From assembly GCA_029224185.1 (NCBI GenBank), contig CM055191.1, positions 21,380,172 to 21,444,171 on the forward strand: a DNA stretch of 64,000 nucleotides, in the 5' to 3' direction. Below the pieces are notes generated by a model that was not told where the DNA came from, did not search any database, and saw only the letters and a list, made by a program, of their open reading frames with translations. This DNA is from Karalla daura. Its lineage: Eukaryota; Chordata; Actinopteri; Chaetodontiformes; Leiognathidae. Both the position numbers and the translations under genes were made by a program. Below, piece after piece: positions 1 through 9,900 of this stretch. Numbering within the stretch: the stretch's first letter is position 1; each line of letters begins with the position of its first letter.

Positions 1-589
1 CTGAAAAGGTGGACTTTTGCGTCCGGGCATCGGAGGCAATTTGTTCATGTAATTGCCGACGTTCATAAAAAAAAAAGAAAAAAAAAGTCTAACGTCCGAC
101 GCTTATGGAACTGCGACGCGGAGGGAGGGGATGGGGGAAGACTTTCGAGTGGTGCCCCTGCGAGGAGCGACTTGCACTAGACTTGCACCCAGTGACGGTA
201 CGTTAAAGCGGAGAGTTTGCCGATCAATCAGCATTCATTAAATTGCGAGGGCCATCCCATTAGACGAGCGCCTTCCCCACTGGTCCCGCTCTCCCGGCAA
301 ATATATTCCCCATGGGGTAAATTAGTTTAGTGCGGCGCACGCGCGCACACACGAAAACACGCACGCGCACAGGGAGACAGGAGACACACACACACACAGA
401 GACGTATGCACACACGTTCTTGAGTGTGAAAACGCAGAGCTTAAGTCCTTTTTAAAGACAGAATGAGGGAACTATCAGGTTAATTCCCCCCAGTGGACCT
501 TTCATTCATTTGTCCAATTCAGACCGGGATGTCTGAGCAGTGACGATCACCCACAGAATCAAACTGATTAGTGAACTGATTATTGCTAC
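1..589. other. Left flank, no gene seen
   Basis: The block holds a short A-rich run (66-87), an imperfect AC-rich tract at 337-416, and unique sequence up to the gap. No exon continuing the hydrolase-like gene was recognised on the minus strand. Confidence 0.5.
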
Positions 590-689
590 NNNNNNNNNNN
601 NNNNNNNNNNNNNNNNNNNNNNNNNNNNNNNNNNNNNNNNNNNNNNNNNNNNNNNNNNNNNNNNNNNNNNNNNNNNNNNNNNNNNNNNN
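590..689. other. Assembly gap (100 N)
   Basis: Exactly 100 N, the usual placeholder for a scaffold gap of unknown size. Missing 3' exons of the hydrolase-like gene could partly lie here. Confidence 0.98.
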
Positions 690-987
690 GGATCCACTCC
701 TTATCCGGCTTGACTCGCGCTTACATAAGCGAATGTGAGCTAACATTGGTGGACGGACGCACGAGGGCTCCGAGTCACGCGTGGCGCCTTAAATGAGATG
801 ACTCGACCCCCCCCCACCCCTCCCCCGCCCATACGCTCGCGGCATCTGAGCCACGAATCTGCCGAGCAGGGGTGGTTTCCAACCGCCTCGAGCCACCACC
901 CCGACGGGGCAGGTAACGGACCTTCAGGCGGTGTCTCGGCCGGCTCCCCCTCACCGGAGGAGCCGCCTTGGGGCGAAGCGGCCCAGG

Positions 988-1014
988 CCCTAACCCGGTG
1001 GCGCCGGGTTAGGG
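988..1014. repeat. Hairpin of telomere-like motif
   Basis: Arms CCCTAACCCGG and CCGGGTTAGGG are perfect 11-bp inverted copies around a 5-bp spacer. Each arm contains one vertebrate telomere motif, in opposite orientations. Confidence 0.85.
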
Positions 1015-1626
1015 TTGTATTCTTGTGTCTTTTCCCCCCCTTTCTCCTCCCATGTCGTTTGCCTGCATCATTTCCCGGATCCAGAAACCCACCGGTCCAC
1101 TGGAACGCCGAGGCTGGACGACGGGCGACTTGAGGACTGCCTGAACCCGAACGATCGCGCGTAAAGCGATCACGCGTAAGCAGTCCGGGAGGGACTTGAC
1201 GTGCGTCTCGCCCGGGGGGGGTTAAAGCGCCGTCACTACACTCGCCGTCGCTCAGGCCCGACCACCGCCACAAACCCACCCCTCCACCCCCCCCCCCCAC
1301 CGATCTTGCCTCATCTGCTCCGTGCTAAGAGACTGCGATCGGCTCATGACCTCCTCCGGCCTCCGACTCATCACGCTGACGAGCCCCGCCCAGCCCAGCC
1401 CACGCGGCCGGCGCCGGCCCGACGAGGCAGGGGTTGGGAGCGACACGGCGGCGTCTCCGCCTCCGCACTCCTCGGCCTAATCCCCTTTTCCTTGATGCGT
1501 TTTCCCCCCTCTCCCCTCTTCCCCGCCTCTCGCATTTTATCTGCTCCTCTCTGCCCCTCAGAGCTCCTTATCGTCCTCTTTGCTCCCGTCCACGCTCCTC
1601 TTTCCACAATCTTCTTTTCCACTCCG

Positions 1627-1649
1627 CCCCCCCCCCCCCCCCCCCCCCC
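1627..1649. repeat. Poly-C run, 23 bp
   Basis: Uninterrupted mononucleotide C run, one of many long C or G runs in the window. Confidence 0.95.
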
Positions 1650-1727
1650 GCCCCCACCCTCCAGTTTCCGCTTCTTCTACATTTCTCCATCATCTCCCCT
1701 CTCTCCTTTTACTTTTATTCTTTGCAC

Positions 1728-1757
1728 TCTCCCTCCCTCCCTCCCTCCCTCCCTCCT
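1728..1757. repeat. (CCCT)n microsatellite
   Basis: Seven tandem tetranucleotide units in a pyrimidine-rich setting, downstream of exon 7 of the hydrolase-like gene. Confidence 0.95.
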
Positions 1758-1811
1758 CTATTTTTCCCAGTTCCGTCCTTCCTGCGCCCTTGAAAGCAGC
1801 TCTAAACTCAC

Positions 1812-1886
1812 CAGTACTCTGTCCACTGGTCCTCCTCAAAAACGTCCTCTGGGATGGGATCAATCAGGACCAGATCTGACACTTGC
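1812..1886 (-). CDS. Hydrolase-like gene, coding exon 7 (last one found)
   Basis: The acceptor is ctgtgccctcag|GCAAGT and the donor TACTG|gtgagt. The exon encodes QVSDLVLIDPIPEDVFEED then QWTEY, with a split Trp codon. LVLIDP is the strand that follows the nucleophile helix in this fold. No phase-compatible continuation was found between 1 and 1811. Confidence 0.93.
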
Positions 1887-1919
1887 CTGAGGGCACAGAG
1901 AGGACAGACACACACACAG

Positions 1920-1950
<31 letters not shown>

Positions 1951-4900
1951 CAGAGGAAGCAAGACTCATTGGGCACTCTTGTCCACTTCACCCATCCAGC
2001 CTCGGCTGTAATGAGTGTGAGATGGATGTCGTCATCCCTGGTCCCTCTCTGTAGATTTGTCTGTCCTCTGTCCCTGCAGATGGATGACCACACACACACA
2101 CACACACACCAGATCTGGGGGGGCAATACTTCCCTGTGGAAAGGTGTCATCCCCCCCCCACCACTTAATTTTCCCTCTTAATGGCAGCAGCATCATGCCT
2201 GATTAAATACTAAATCTTTCATCCCTGGTATGGGCCACTTGTCACATTAATCACTATGTTGTCTCTGAGAGAGCTGAGTTATGGCAGATGATGGAAGCGG
2301 GGACCGGAATATATTTCGCCGAGTGTGAGTTTGGGAGCCTCTGCGTAGTAGGGAGTGGGGGAGCAGTTTTAAGATTACGGATTTCGAGAACCCAGGAGAG
2401 TGCACAGCACAGAGATTCTGAGACTCGGTCCTCCGTGAAAGCTGCAAATAAAGAATCAAAATGCATCTCTTCACACGTGCATAACACTTGAACACGTCTG
2501 TGTGCTACCTTGCCTTGCTGTGTGTATGATAATGCCATTTCATCAATATTCTGCAGTCTGCGGTGGTTATTGTCGTCTTGAAAGTGTAACTTTCTGCGCA
2601 TGATCCCTGGACGCGAAGGAGGTGGCCCTGTCCATTACCGCTTATGCCCCCATCAAGCAGTACTTACGCGTCGTGAATGTGGCTGTAAAACCTGCCGTTG
2701 AGCGCGCCCAGCTCCGAGCCCACCAGGATGAAGGGCTTGGCTACGGCCGCCGCCTGCAGGAGCCGGTGCAGGTCGTCCACCATGCTGCAAGACAACAACA
2801 CTCAGAGACGTCTGTCTCCGCGCGGAACGGGGGCCGCGCAGCCGACCGGGGCCGGGAGGTTCATTCGCCGAGCCGGCCGGGCCCGAGGATCCCGGTGTGA
2901 GGGATGAACGTGACCCCTCCCCCGTTAGTGCCGCGCATCTCCAATCTAGACAAGACCCACCGGGGACGGAATTGAGAAGAATCCCCAGCAAGTGGACGGA
3001 GTTGAGGTCGGCAGTATACTTAGGTTTCCTGTTAATCTCGTGGCAGACACCGAAAGGAACGGCGCTACTGAAAGCGGCCGGCGGCGTTCGGGGGGGCACG
3101 GCGGGCCCCTTCCCACCTCGACCTGCAGGAGAGACAGCCCGCCCCCCATCATCATCATCATCACATGAGACGCTGCAGCTCCTCTCTGTTAATAAATCAG
3201 CCTCCACTTGTCGCCCCGAGACGGAGACTTTTCACGGGACTCCGAGGGGCTGAGGTCAGCCGGCCGTCGAACTCCCTGAGATATTGCATTCCGGGAAATT
3301 GATCGCTCGCGCCTCCTCCTCCTCCTCCTCCTCCTCCTCCTCCTCCTCCTCCTGGGCCAGATGCCAAGGTAAACTAGACTGCCGACCGCGGGCCAGCGAC
3401 GGCCTGCTCATCCCTTAGGCAGATTTAAGGCTTCGAGAGGCGCACCGCGATGTCAGAGGGGGTTACGGGCCGATCCCCGAGCAGCAGCAGCAGCAGGGCA
3501 GTGTGGCGCCGTGCTCTGCAGAGGAGGCAGCATGGCGGCCCCCCGCTAGTAGATGTACCAGTGATCAATAGCAGCGAAGCAGTTTGTGTCTTGATTCTGA
3601 TCTAAACGGCACAGGGAGGGCATTCCTACACTGTGAGTATTGAATCGGTCCACGTATGACCTACGAGATGTATAATATAGACTCTGCTGCACACTGTGAC
3701 CGTGCTGGCATTCACCATTTACAGTGTTCACCACACGTTCACCACACGTTATTGCACATCCCCCCCCCCTCAGGTGCTGAGGGCTTCTCCTCCAAGATCC
3801 ACTCTCCTTCCCGACGGGCCGGACGCCGGTTGGCTTCACAAACTTCAGAGTTCCGTCTCTTCCACGCCGTCTCCGTGTCTGTTCGACGCCCCCAGGTGCC
3901 GTTTCGTTGCAATCCGCTCTTGCCTTTTGTTTTTTTCGTTTGTTTTGCCGCAAATTGGTCGGACCCAATTTCTGGTTCCGGATTTGGTCCATCGTCATTA
4001 TTACTCTGGCCTTGACCCCCCCCCCCCCCCCCCCCCCCCCCCCCGAGGCACAACGGCTCCATCTTGGCAGGACTTCATTCACCGTCTCTGCCCGCCCACT
4101 CCTCAGAGCGGCGTCTGGGACGTGACACGGTCTCAGTGTGGGACATTGACACGCGACGAGCAACGGCAAGCTCGTCCGCATTAAGCCCGGAGAGCGGCGG
4201 GAGTTTGACGGGAAGGTCGTAGCTTTTGCAGGTATCCAGTATCCAACGCGACCGGTGCTTTGTAACCTAGTTGCGCCTGAAAGAGTTGAAAAAACGGGCT
4301 CAGCGCTTGAAATGTGTTGGAGGGTTGGAGACGACGCCTGGCCGAGGTGCCCCAGGAAAAGCGGAGGTATCCCGAGGAGCAGCGTCCACCATCGCATCCA
4401 GACGAATGCTCCGAGGCAGCCCCCGATGTCTCACAATCACCGCTGAATAGGCTGAGATTGACCTGGACCACACGCCGCTCGGTTCCCGCGTTTCATTGCG
4501 GATTCCCACAAACGAATTTCACAAACTCAACAGCGGACAAATGAGACGGACGGGCCCCCCGCTGGCGCAAGGCCGCCCGCTCACTCGTTCGGACGGCGCT
4601 CGATAGTAATAAAGTCCCGTGACTCGGATCCAAGCTCACTTTGCTTGGGACGCCGTCACACCTCGCACGGCACGCGCAGCGAGCGGCATACTGACCGTCC
4701 GGTCGTCGACGTCCCCCAGACCTTCTCGGCCCCCGTCGTTTCATTCTGCACCAGCCGCTTGCTGAAGCCCAGGCCCATCCTGTCGTAGGCGCACACCTGG
4801 GCAGCGTCGCAAGCAGGGGAAAAGCACAGGCTCAGGGTGGTGCCGAAAAAAATGCACGACGGGCCGGGTGTCGCCGAGAGTCAGGTGCAGACCCAGCCGC

Positions 4901-6775
4901 GAACGGCAGCCTGTCGGTTCGCCTCCGTCACCGCTTATGTGACGCCTCCCCGACGAGCCCGTGACCTCGTTTGGGTCACGCTTCAGACAAACAACATGGG
5001 GCAGGCTGTCAGCCCTGACTTTCGGCTGTACCCAGTCCTCGTTGAGAAGAGAGGATGTGGCAGGGCCACAGCGAGGGCTGTCCCTGCGTGGCCCCGACAA
5101 CAAACAGCGTTAGGAGAAACCGACTCCACAGCAAATAAGCCCTAGCGTTCCGCCTCCCTCTCTGCGAATCGTAAGCGTTGCATGCTAAAGTACCTGAGCA
5201 TTTCAGTTCAGTTTTGAGTCCATTTGCGGACACAGGGCCAGTAATACTTGTAATATTTGCATAAGTAATATTACCGCCACTCAGTACGATGCACAAAAAT
5301 AGCCTCATCTCCTTACCTTTGTGATGGCAGCCACATTTTCTTGGACATGCAGCCAAACATCTGAGGACATCCCAGTTGGTGCATCCAGAACAACTGCAGT
5401 AAAACAACTGTTAGGGTTGGCTCAGCTAGATGCATAATCCACACAGACTCTCAGAGCTTCTTTGCAGATCATGGAGTATCGACATAGGCTTCATTACCGA
5501 CTGGTTTTCCGTGTCCCCTGCACAAAAGATGCATCTTTTGACCCAAACCAACGTCAACAATTTGGCCATCTGGTTGTAAGAAGGAGAGAAAATAAGAAAG
5601 ATCAGGCTTCGCATTTTCCAGTAAGACTTCTCCAAACCTTTCAAGGACTGGAGGCTGATTAAATCAAATAACGTCTTCAGAAGCAACTTGTAGGTGTTTC
5701 TGAACACTAAAGCAAAACTGAAAGAAGCAATGTGTTGGGCGTAGATGAGAGAACCTTTGGGTAGGAGCATCTGTCCTTCTTTCTGCAGTGACGCATAGTT
5801 GAGGAACGGAGGGATGATGATGATTAAAAGCAAGCACTTTCCAATGTTGATGAGCACAGAGCTGTAAGACAACCTGCCTGGAGCAGCAGCAGGAGCCGCT
5901 CGGCTCTGGACTCTCCGGTCCCGATTCTAGTTCACGTAGAGAAGAAAATGCAACACGTGTGGAAAAAGAAACCGCATTTCCTGATGTAGAATTTCAATCT
6001 GAAATATTTTCTAGACCGCTCAAATGTCACTTCAGCGAAGGAATTCTGGTAAGCAGTTCATGCGTTGCACGCTCATCTGTTGAGCTGTCATCAAAACCTC
6101 ACTAGTTTAAGATTTAGAACAGATTAATTGGAACTGGAGGAAGACATGCATGCACTGTTCAGACAAGTGTTATTTTCTTGCACTTAGGTGAAGAGCTATG
6201 ACAAGGGATCCCCGTGGGAACCTCCCTCAATATCAATAAGCCACCTGTCTGTCTATCTTTCGATCTATCAATCTCCTAGCAGGGAGGCAGGTGGAAGACA
6301 GGATACAGATTCCGAGGCAGGGGAAGAGGACTGACAACTGATGACCATGCATCGCACACGGCAGACCATGCAATACATTTCTAAAAACTCAGTGAAAGAC
6401 TTAAGGACTACAACTCATCTCAACTTATTGACACAACTGCTGCTATCTTTGTACATACACCTGTCATTTTGCACACTGTAATCTCTGCGCTCTACAACCT
6501 GTCACATTCTGTTGCCTCTCTCACATAGTCAGGAACTATTTTTGCACGTGGATCCTGTGTATCTTGTCTGTCGTACTCCTAGAATAATTCCTTGGTCAAG
6601 AACAACCAACACACTCCACTACTCTACTACTTAGTTGACAGCTAATGCTAGACACACAAACAGGGGCTGCACTCTCCACGTGTCGAGGAGGGAGCTGTCG
6701 TCGCCTCTTCATTACCTTTCTGTCAGGGTCGGCGGGTTCACTGCCGGAGTCCGGAGCTTCTGTTCGCCGGCGCAT
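1812..6775 (-). CDS. Alpha/beta-hydrolase-fold membrane protein, 5' seven exons (partial gene)
   Basis: Coding exons joined on the minus strand: 6775-6716, 5926-5755, 5569-5498, 5393-5317, 4796-4696, 2784-2668 and 1886-1812 (674 nt, 224 codons plus two bases). All introns are GT-AG and all phases agree (0,1,1,0,2,2, then an open phase 2). The product starts with a basic, Ala/Pro-rich tail of about 43 residues. A hydrophobic segment follows at about 44-66 (VLINIGKCLLLIIIIPPFL), like a type II signal anchor. The hydrolase fold then shows VLDAPTGMSSDVW at 103-115, VCAYDRMGLGFSKR at 128-141, FILVGSELGALN at 179-190 and LVLIDPIPEDVF at 205-216. Bacterial relatives have GHSLG where this protein has GSELG, so the nucleophile position is Glu185, with Ser184 one place earlier. 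Residues 145-147 (NET) form a glycosylation sequon that would be lumenal in a type II topology. Substrate is unknown. The C-terminus, including any catalytic His, was not found here. I recognise the family but not a safe gene symbol. Confidence 0.9.
1903..1949. repeat. (CA)n microsatellite in intron 6
   Basis: Near-perfect CA dinucleotide repeat just upstream of exon 7 in gene orientation. A second, shorter CA run lies at 2089-2110. Confidence 0.95.
2089..2110. repeat. (CA)n microsatellite in intron 6
   Basis: Eleven CA units. Confidence 0.9.
2668..2784 (-). CDS. Hydrolase-like gene, coding exon 6 (nucleophile elbow region)
   Basis: The acceptor is ttgtcttgcag|CATGGT and the donor GACGC|gtaagt, a strong site. 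The exon encodes MVDDLHRLLQAAAV, then KPFILVGSELGALNGRFYSH. MVDDLH-LL and the LVG-x-x-LG-LN-R-Y pattern match alpha/beta hydrolases, but the residue at the nucleophile position is Glu. The intron before it (1.9 kb) carries a 29-C run and a (CCT)14 tract. Confidence 0.95.
3312..3353. repeat. (CCT)14 microsatellite in intron 5
   Basis: Uninterrupted trinucleotide repeat of about 14 units inside the 1.9-kb intron 5 of the hydrolase-like gene. Confidence 0.95.
4016..4044. repeat. Poly-C run, 29 bp, in intron 5
   Basis: Uninterrupted C run inside intron 5. On the gene's sense strand it reads as 29 G. Confidence 0.95.
4696..4796 (-). CDS. Hydrolase-like gene, coding exon 5
   Basis: The acceptor is cgacgctgcccag|GTGTGC. 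The exon encodes VCAYDRMGLGFSKRL, close to the CAYDRAGLGWS strand-turn of alpha/beta hydrolases, then the sequon NET and EKVWGTSTTGR. The donor is GGACG|gtcagt, a usable but non-consensus GT site, giving phase 2. Confidence 0.93.
5317..5393 (-). CDS. Hydrolase-like gene, coding exon 4 (oxyanion-region motif)
   Basis: The acceptor is gttttactgcag|TTGTTC and the donor AAAG|gtaagg. The exon encodes VLDAPTGMSSDVW, then LHVQENVAAITK. Bacterial relatives have a Gly-rich segment (E-x-G-L-G type) in place of DAPTG. The exon is 77 bp and ends in phase 0. Confidence 0.93.
5498..5569 (-). CDS. Hydrolase-like gene, coding exon 3
   Basis: The acceptor is ctccttcttacaaccag|AT. The exon encodes GQIVDVGLGQKMHLLC and RGHGKPV, the first strands of the hydrolase core before the oxyanion region. 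The donor is GTCG|gtaatg. It is 72 bp, phase 1 to phase 1. The flanking introns are only 185 and 104 bp, typical of compact teleost genes. Confidence 0.9.
5755..5926 (-). CDS. Hydrolase-like gene, coding exon 2 (membrane anchor)
   Basis: The acceptor is a pyrimidine-rich stretch ending gaactag|AATCGG. Residues 21-43 are basic and Ala/Pro-rich. Residues 44-66 form a strongly hydrophobic segment with four consecutive Ile codons, followed by NYASLQKEGQMLLPK. The donor AAAG|gttctc is weak, but only this site gives phase 1, which fits exon 3. A later AG (ttgtcttacag) would give phase 2 and clash with exon 1. Confidence 0.85.
6716..6775 (-). CDS. Hydrolase-like gene, coding exon 1
   Basis: The exon encodes 20 residues, MRRRTEAPDSGSEPADPDRK, a charged cytosolic-type tail. 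The ATG has A at -3 (caaaATGC). The exon ends AAAG|gtaatg in phase 0. The next exon's in-frame acceptor lies right after an in-frame TAG, so the two join without a stop. This join rests on phase and splice motifs, not on homology, because this tail is poorly constrained. Confidence 0.75.
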
Positions 6776-6905
6776 TTTGAAACGAAGCGCTTTAACAACG
6801 CCACACTCCAAAAACGGTGCCGAATGAATGAAAGTCTAGCAACTTCCGGGTAGAACAACGGCGTCTGGAAAAGGACAAACCTTCTCGCGCGCGTTCGGTG
6901 CGATC
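6776..6905 (-). promoter_or_regulatory. Probable promoter and 5' UTR of the hydrolase-like gene
   Basis: This GC-rich block lies directly 5' of the ATG and ends in a CpG cluster (cgcgcgcgttcg at about 6885-6897). At 6842-6851 the minus strand reads ACCCGGAAGT, the ETS/GABP consensus common in TATA-less housekeeping promoters. No TATA box was seen. The transcription start site is not determined. Confidence 0.5.
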
Positions 6906-9900
6906 CCATTGCATGTGTGTCTACCTACGGTACCGGAACAGACGACATCGAGTCCTTGCATCATGTATAAATGATAGACAAAGCCGTTCTTTTATATGTA
7001 TATATAAGGCTATTCTTATCCCATACAATTCATACGATACTTACAACACTAAACTTACAGAACCTCCTAACGTACAATAGAATACTAAATCCGCTCTATT
7101 TTCAGGCCCAAGCTCTGTCTATTTCACTCCACATGGTGTGTTCACTTGTTTTTGTCATGTTTTTGTTTTCCTTGTTTTCCAGGCACACACAAGATTATAG
7201 CAGTACAATCAGTGGCCTGCGGGGGTCACTGTATCCCGCAAACTCTTCACATACTCTGGATCGAATTGTTTTGCATCCTAAGCAGCAGGATTAACATTAA
7301 AGAGGCTCGTGATAGCAATTTAATATGACTTTGCTTTAACATCTCACACTCTCAAATGAAATATGGTCAAACACAAACTAGAGGTCAATGACTAAACATG
7401 TGGGAAACTTAAACGGCTACTTCATAAAAAACCAAATAGATGAAGATAATCAGAAATCGGGGCTGCGATTGCATGTCCTTCATTCACCTTAGGCGAACCA
7501 ATCAAACCCCCATCATGCATTATGATGCATTTACGGTGGACAGGACAGCTGCTTATAAGACAAGTAATATATGCAAATTGCTGTTTTATGCAGTCATACA
7601 TGCGTGGCGCGTCACACAGCTGGTTTGCGTCATCAGAAGCTGTGCCATCCATGCTGATGAATTCTTTATCATTCACGCAGACTTTCAGACACCACAGTGC
7701 TTGTGGTGGACAGGGCTTTCAGTTGTCTGAAGGCTCTTTAACTGTCATCATCCGGCACATTACATACCAGGGGGACATGAAATAATAAAGCTAATGGTTT
7801 TTTTAAAAAAAATAATGTCAGGGTATCCAGTGACATAAGAATGAGATGTAGGGGATTGTGACACCTCTTTTAAATTCCTAGAATCCTGAGTCTGTAAAGC
7901 ATAAAAAGCCCCCATCCCCACCCCCCATGTTTTCCTACTCAATAATACTAGTAAAAGTCAGACCATGAGGAGAATTTGTCCCTCAAATAGTGTCTAGAGA
8001 CAAAGCAAAACCTTAACAATAAACTGTGTTTAGCTAGCAGGTGACTGGAGCCATGTAGGGAATTCACTGCAGTAATTAAAAGGCCTGGCTGGACCATTAT
8101 GATGAATGTCAGGTATTGACTCATTGTCAGGCTGGCTGTGTCTGTGTGTGCAAGTGTCTGTGTGTGCCTTTGGGTGTGCAGTTTTTGTTTCATCCAGGGT
8201 TGATTACAGCTAATGACGCAGGACCTTCTCAGCCACTTGTTTCTGTTCCAGCTCTGCATAATTAGGACTGTGAGAGGGATGGGCTAATCAGACAATGGTG
8301 GCGTCACTCTGCACTTTGTGAATGGCATTTAAGCTGCAGTCACTCAGCCCCTCAGACTCCCGTCTGGACTGCGATGAATAAACCACACAGGTCTTTGGCC
8401 GTCTGTCTCCTCAGGGAAATCAAAGACAACTCATCCCATCAAAGATTTGGACTTAATAACACCATCGGCCACAGCAACAGAAAAAAGAGAGGAACTGATG
8501 ATGTATGACTGCCAGACTAAAGGGTGGTATTTGTAGTTCACCCTGTGGATTACCAGTGCTGGGTTCAAGGCTTTACACATCTCTGATTGTTGACAAAGCT
8601 CTAAATCAAACCCACAGAATCCAGCAGTGATTGAACTCTGAGAGAGTCACATATGACCTGTAATGCTTTGATATGATTGCTTTCTTTTGAAAAACTCATT
8701 TCCAACATTTCCTTCACATTCTCGCAGAAAAAAATCGATATTAACCCTACAGTATCCATTAGAAATGTAAAGGACACCATTTTATTTCACAGACATCTAT
8801 ATATATATAGTGATCTATCACGTCATCCTTGTTGCCAGGTCAATTCATTATATCTGTGGCTTCTTGCTGATGTTTGTGAGTAACCAGATGTAACCTGTTC
8901 CTGTTCTGTTTCAGTTTCTGCTTGGAGTGAACGTGATGTTACTGTGACCTTCAACGCCAACAAAACAAGAACAAACTGCTCTTCACAGTTTATTGCTCTG
9001 TATGCTCAGCTATTCTAATTAGACATTACTCATAAATAACACTTGCCCTTAAGTCACACGTAGCATCTTCACACCCCTGGCACTCAGCCATGACCAGCCA
9101 TTCTCTCAAAGCCAGCAGGTCACCTTGACACCACAATTGCCATTTGTGCCATGTCTGGGGGCAGCAGACATTTTTAAAGTGTTGCTTTTCCCCCCTCAAC
9201 GCTGACATTCAGCAGTCTCACATGATGCATTTCATCCCTGGTTACAGGCCACTTTCCCCGAACAGCAGCTAAAGGGTGGGACAGCCAATAGAAATGGAGA
9301 GCAAAGCAGAGTCTGAGAGCAAATAACAACCTATTATTCTGACATTTCTCATATGCCCATGCTTCTGTACTTTCCCTGGCCTGGTGTATGCCATGCAATG
9401 CTTCACCTGGGCTCCGTCCTTGGTCTCAAATACTGAAATCTGATTCCTTGAAAGATAACATCACACAGTGGGACTCACTTAACAGGGCAACAGGACATGT
9501 ACGTATATAGAGAATCAAATCACAATCAGAATGGACTAACAAGTGGATTCAAAAAACGCGTTTGGTCGATCAGGGCAAGTTCACTATCTCAATCAAATGA
9601 GTTTTCACATCTTATAATGTGCTAGTGTGTTACATCCACCTGGCTGACTTATGGCTTAATGTCCAGATGCACCCATACCATGCTGTTACCAGTACCGGTA
9701 GTGTACTTTGCTGATGCTTAAATAAGGGAGTACAGTATGTGCACAAACATTCACTCAACACCGATCGACAGCATCTAATGTGCGTCAGTAGTTGCTGCTG
9801 GGCTATATATATGTTCAGCTAATGAAATAAAATCAAGCCTGAGTATAAATCCACGCTGTTCATTTTTTTTGTTATGCAAGACATGGGTCAGTCGTATCTC

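Larger units (their letters stand above)
690..1811. other. GC-rich DNA downstream of exon 7, no exon seen
   Basis: The block holds a telomere-like hairpin (988-1014), C-rich and CT-rich stretches, a 23-C run (1627-1649) and a (CCCT)n run (1728-1757). Long open frames here are Pro/Ser/Leu-rich translations of low-complexity DNA. Confidence 0.5.

Noticed and set aside
3546..4397. 283-codon minus-strand frame in the hydrolase gene's intron 5
   Set aside because: It runs through the 29-C run as poly-Gly, and the reading frame of the gene splices over it.
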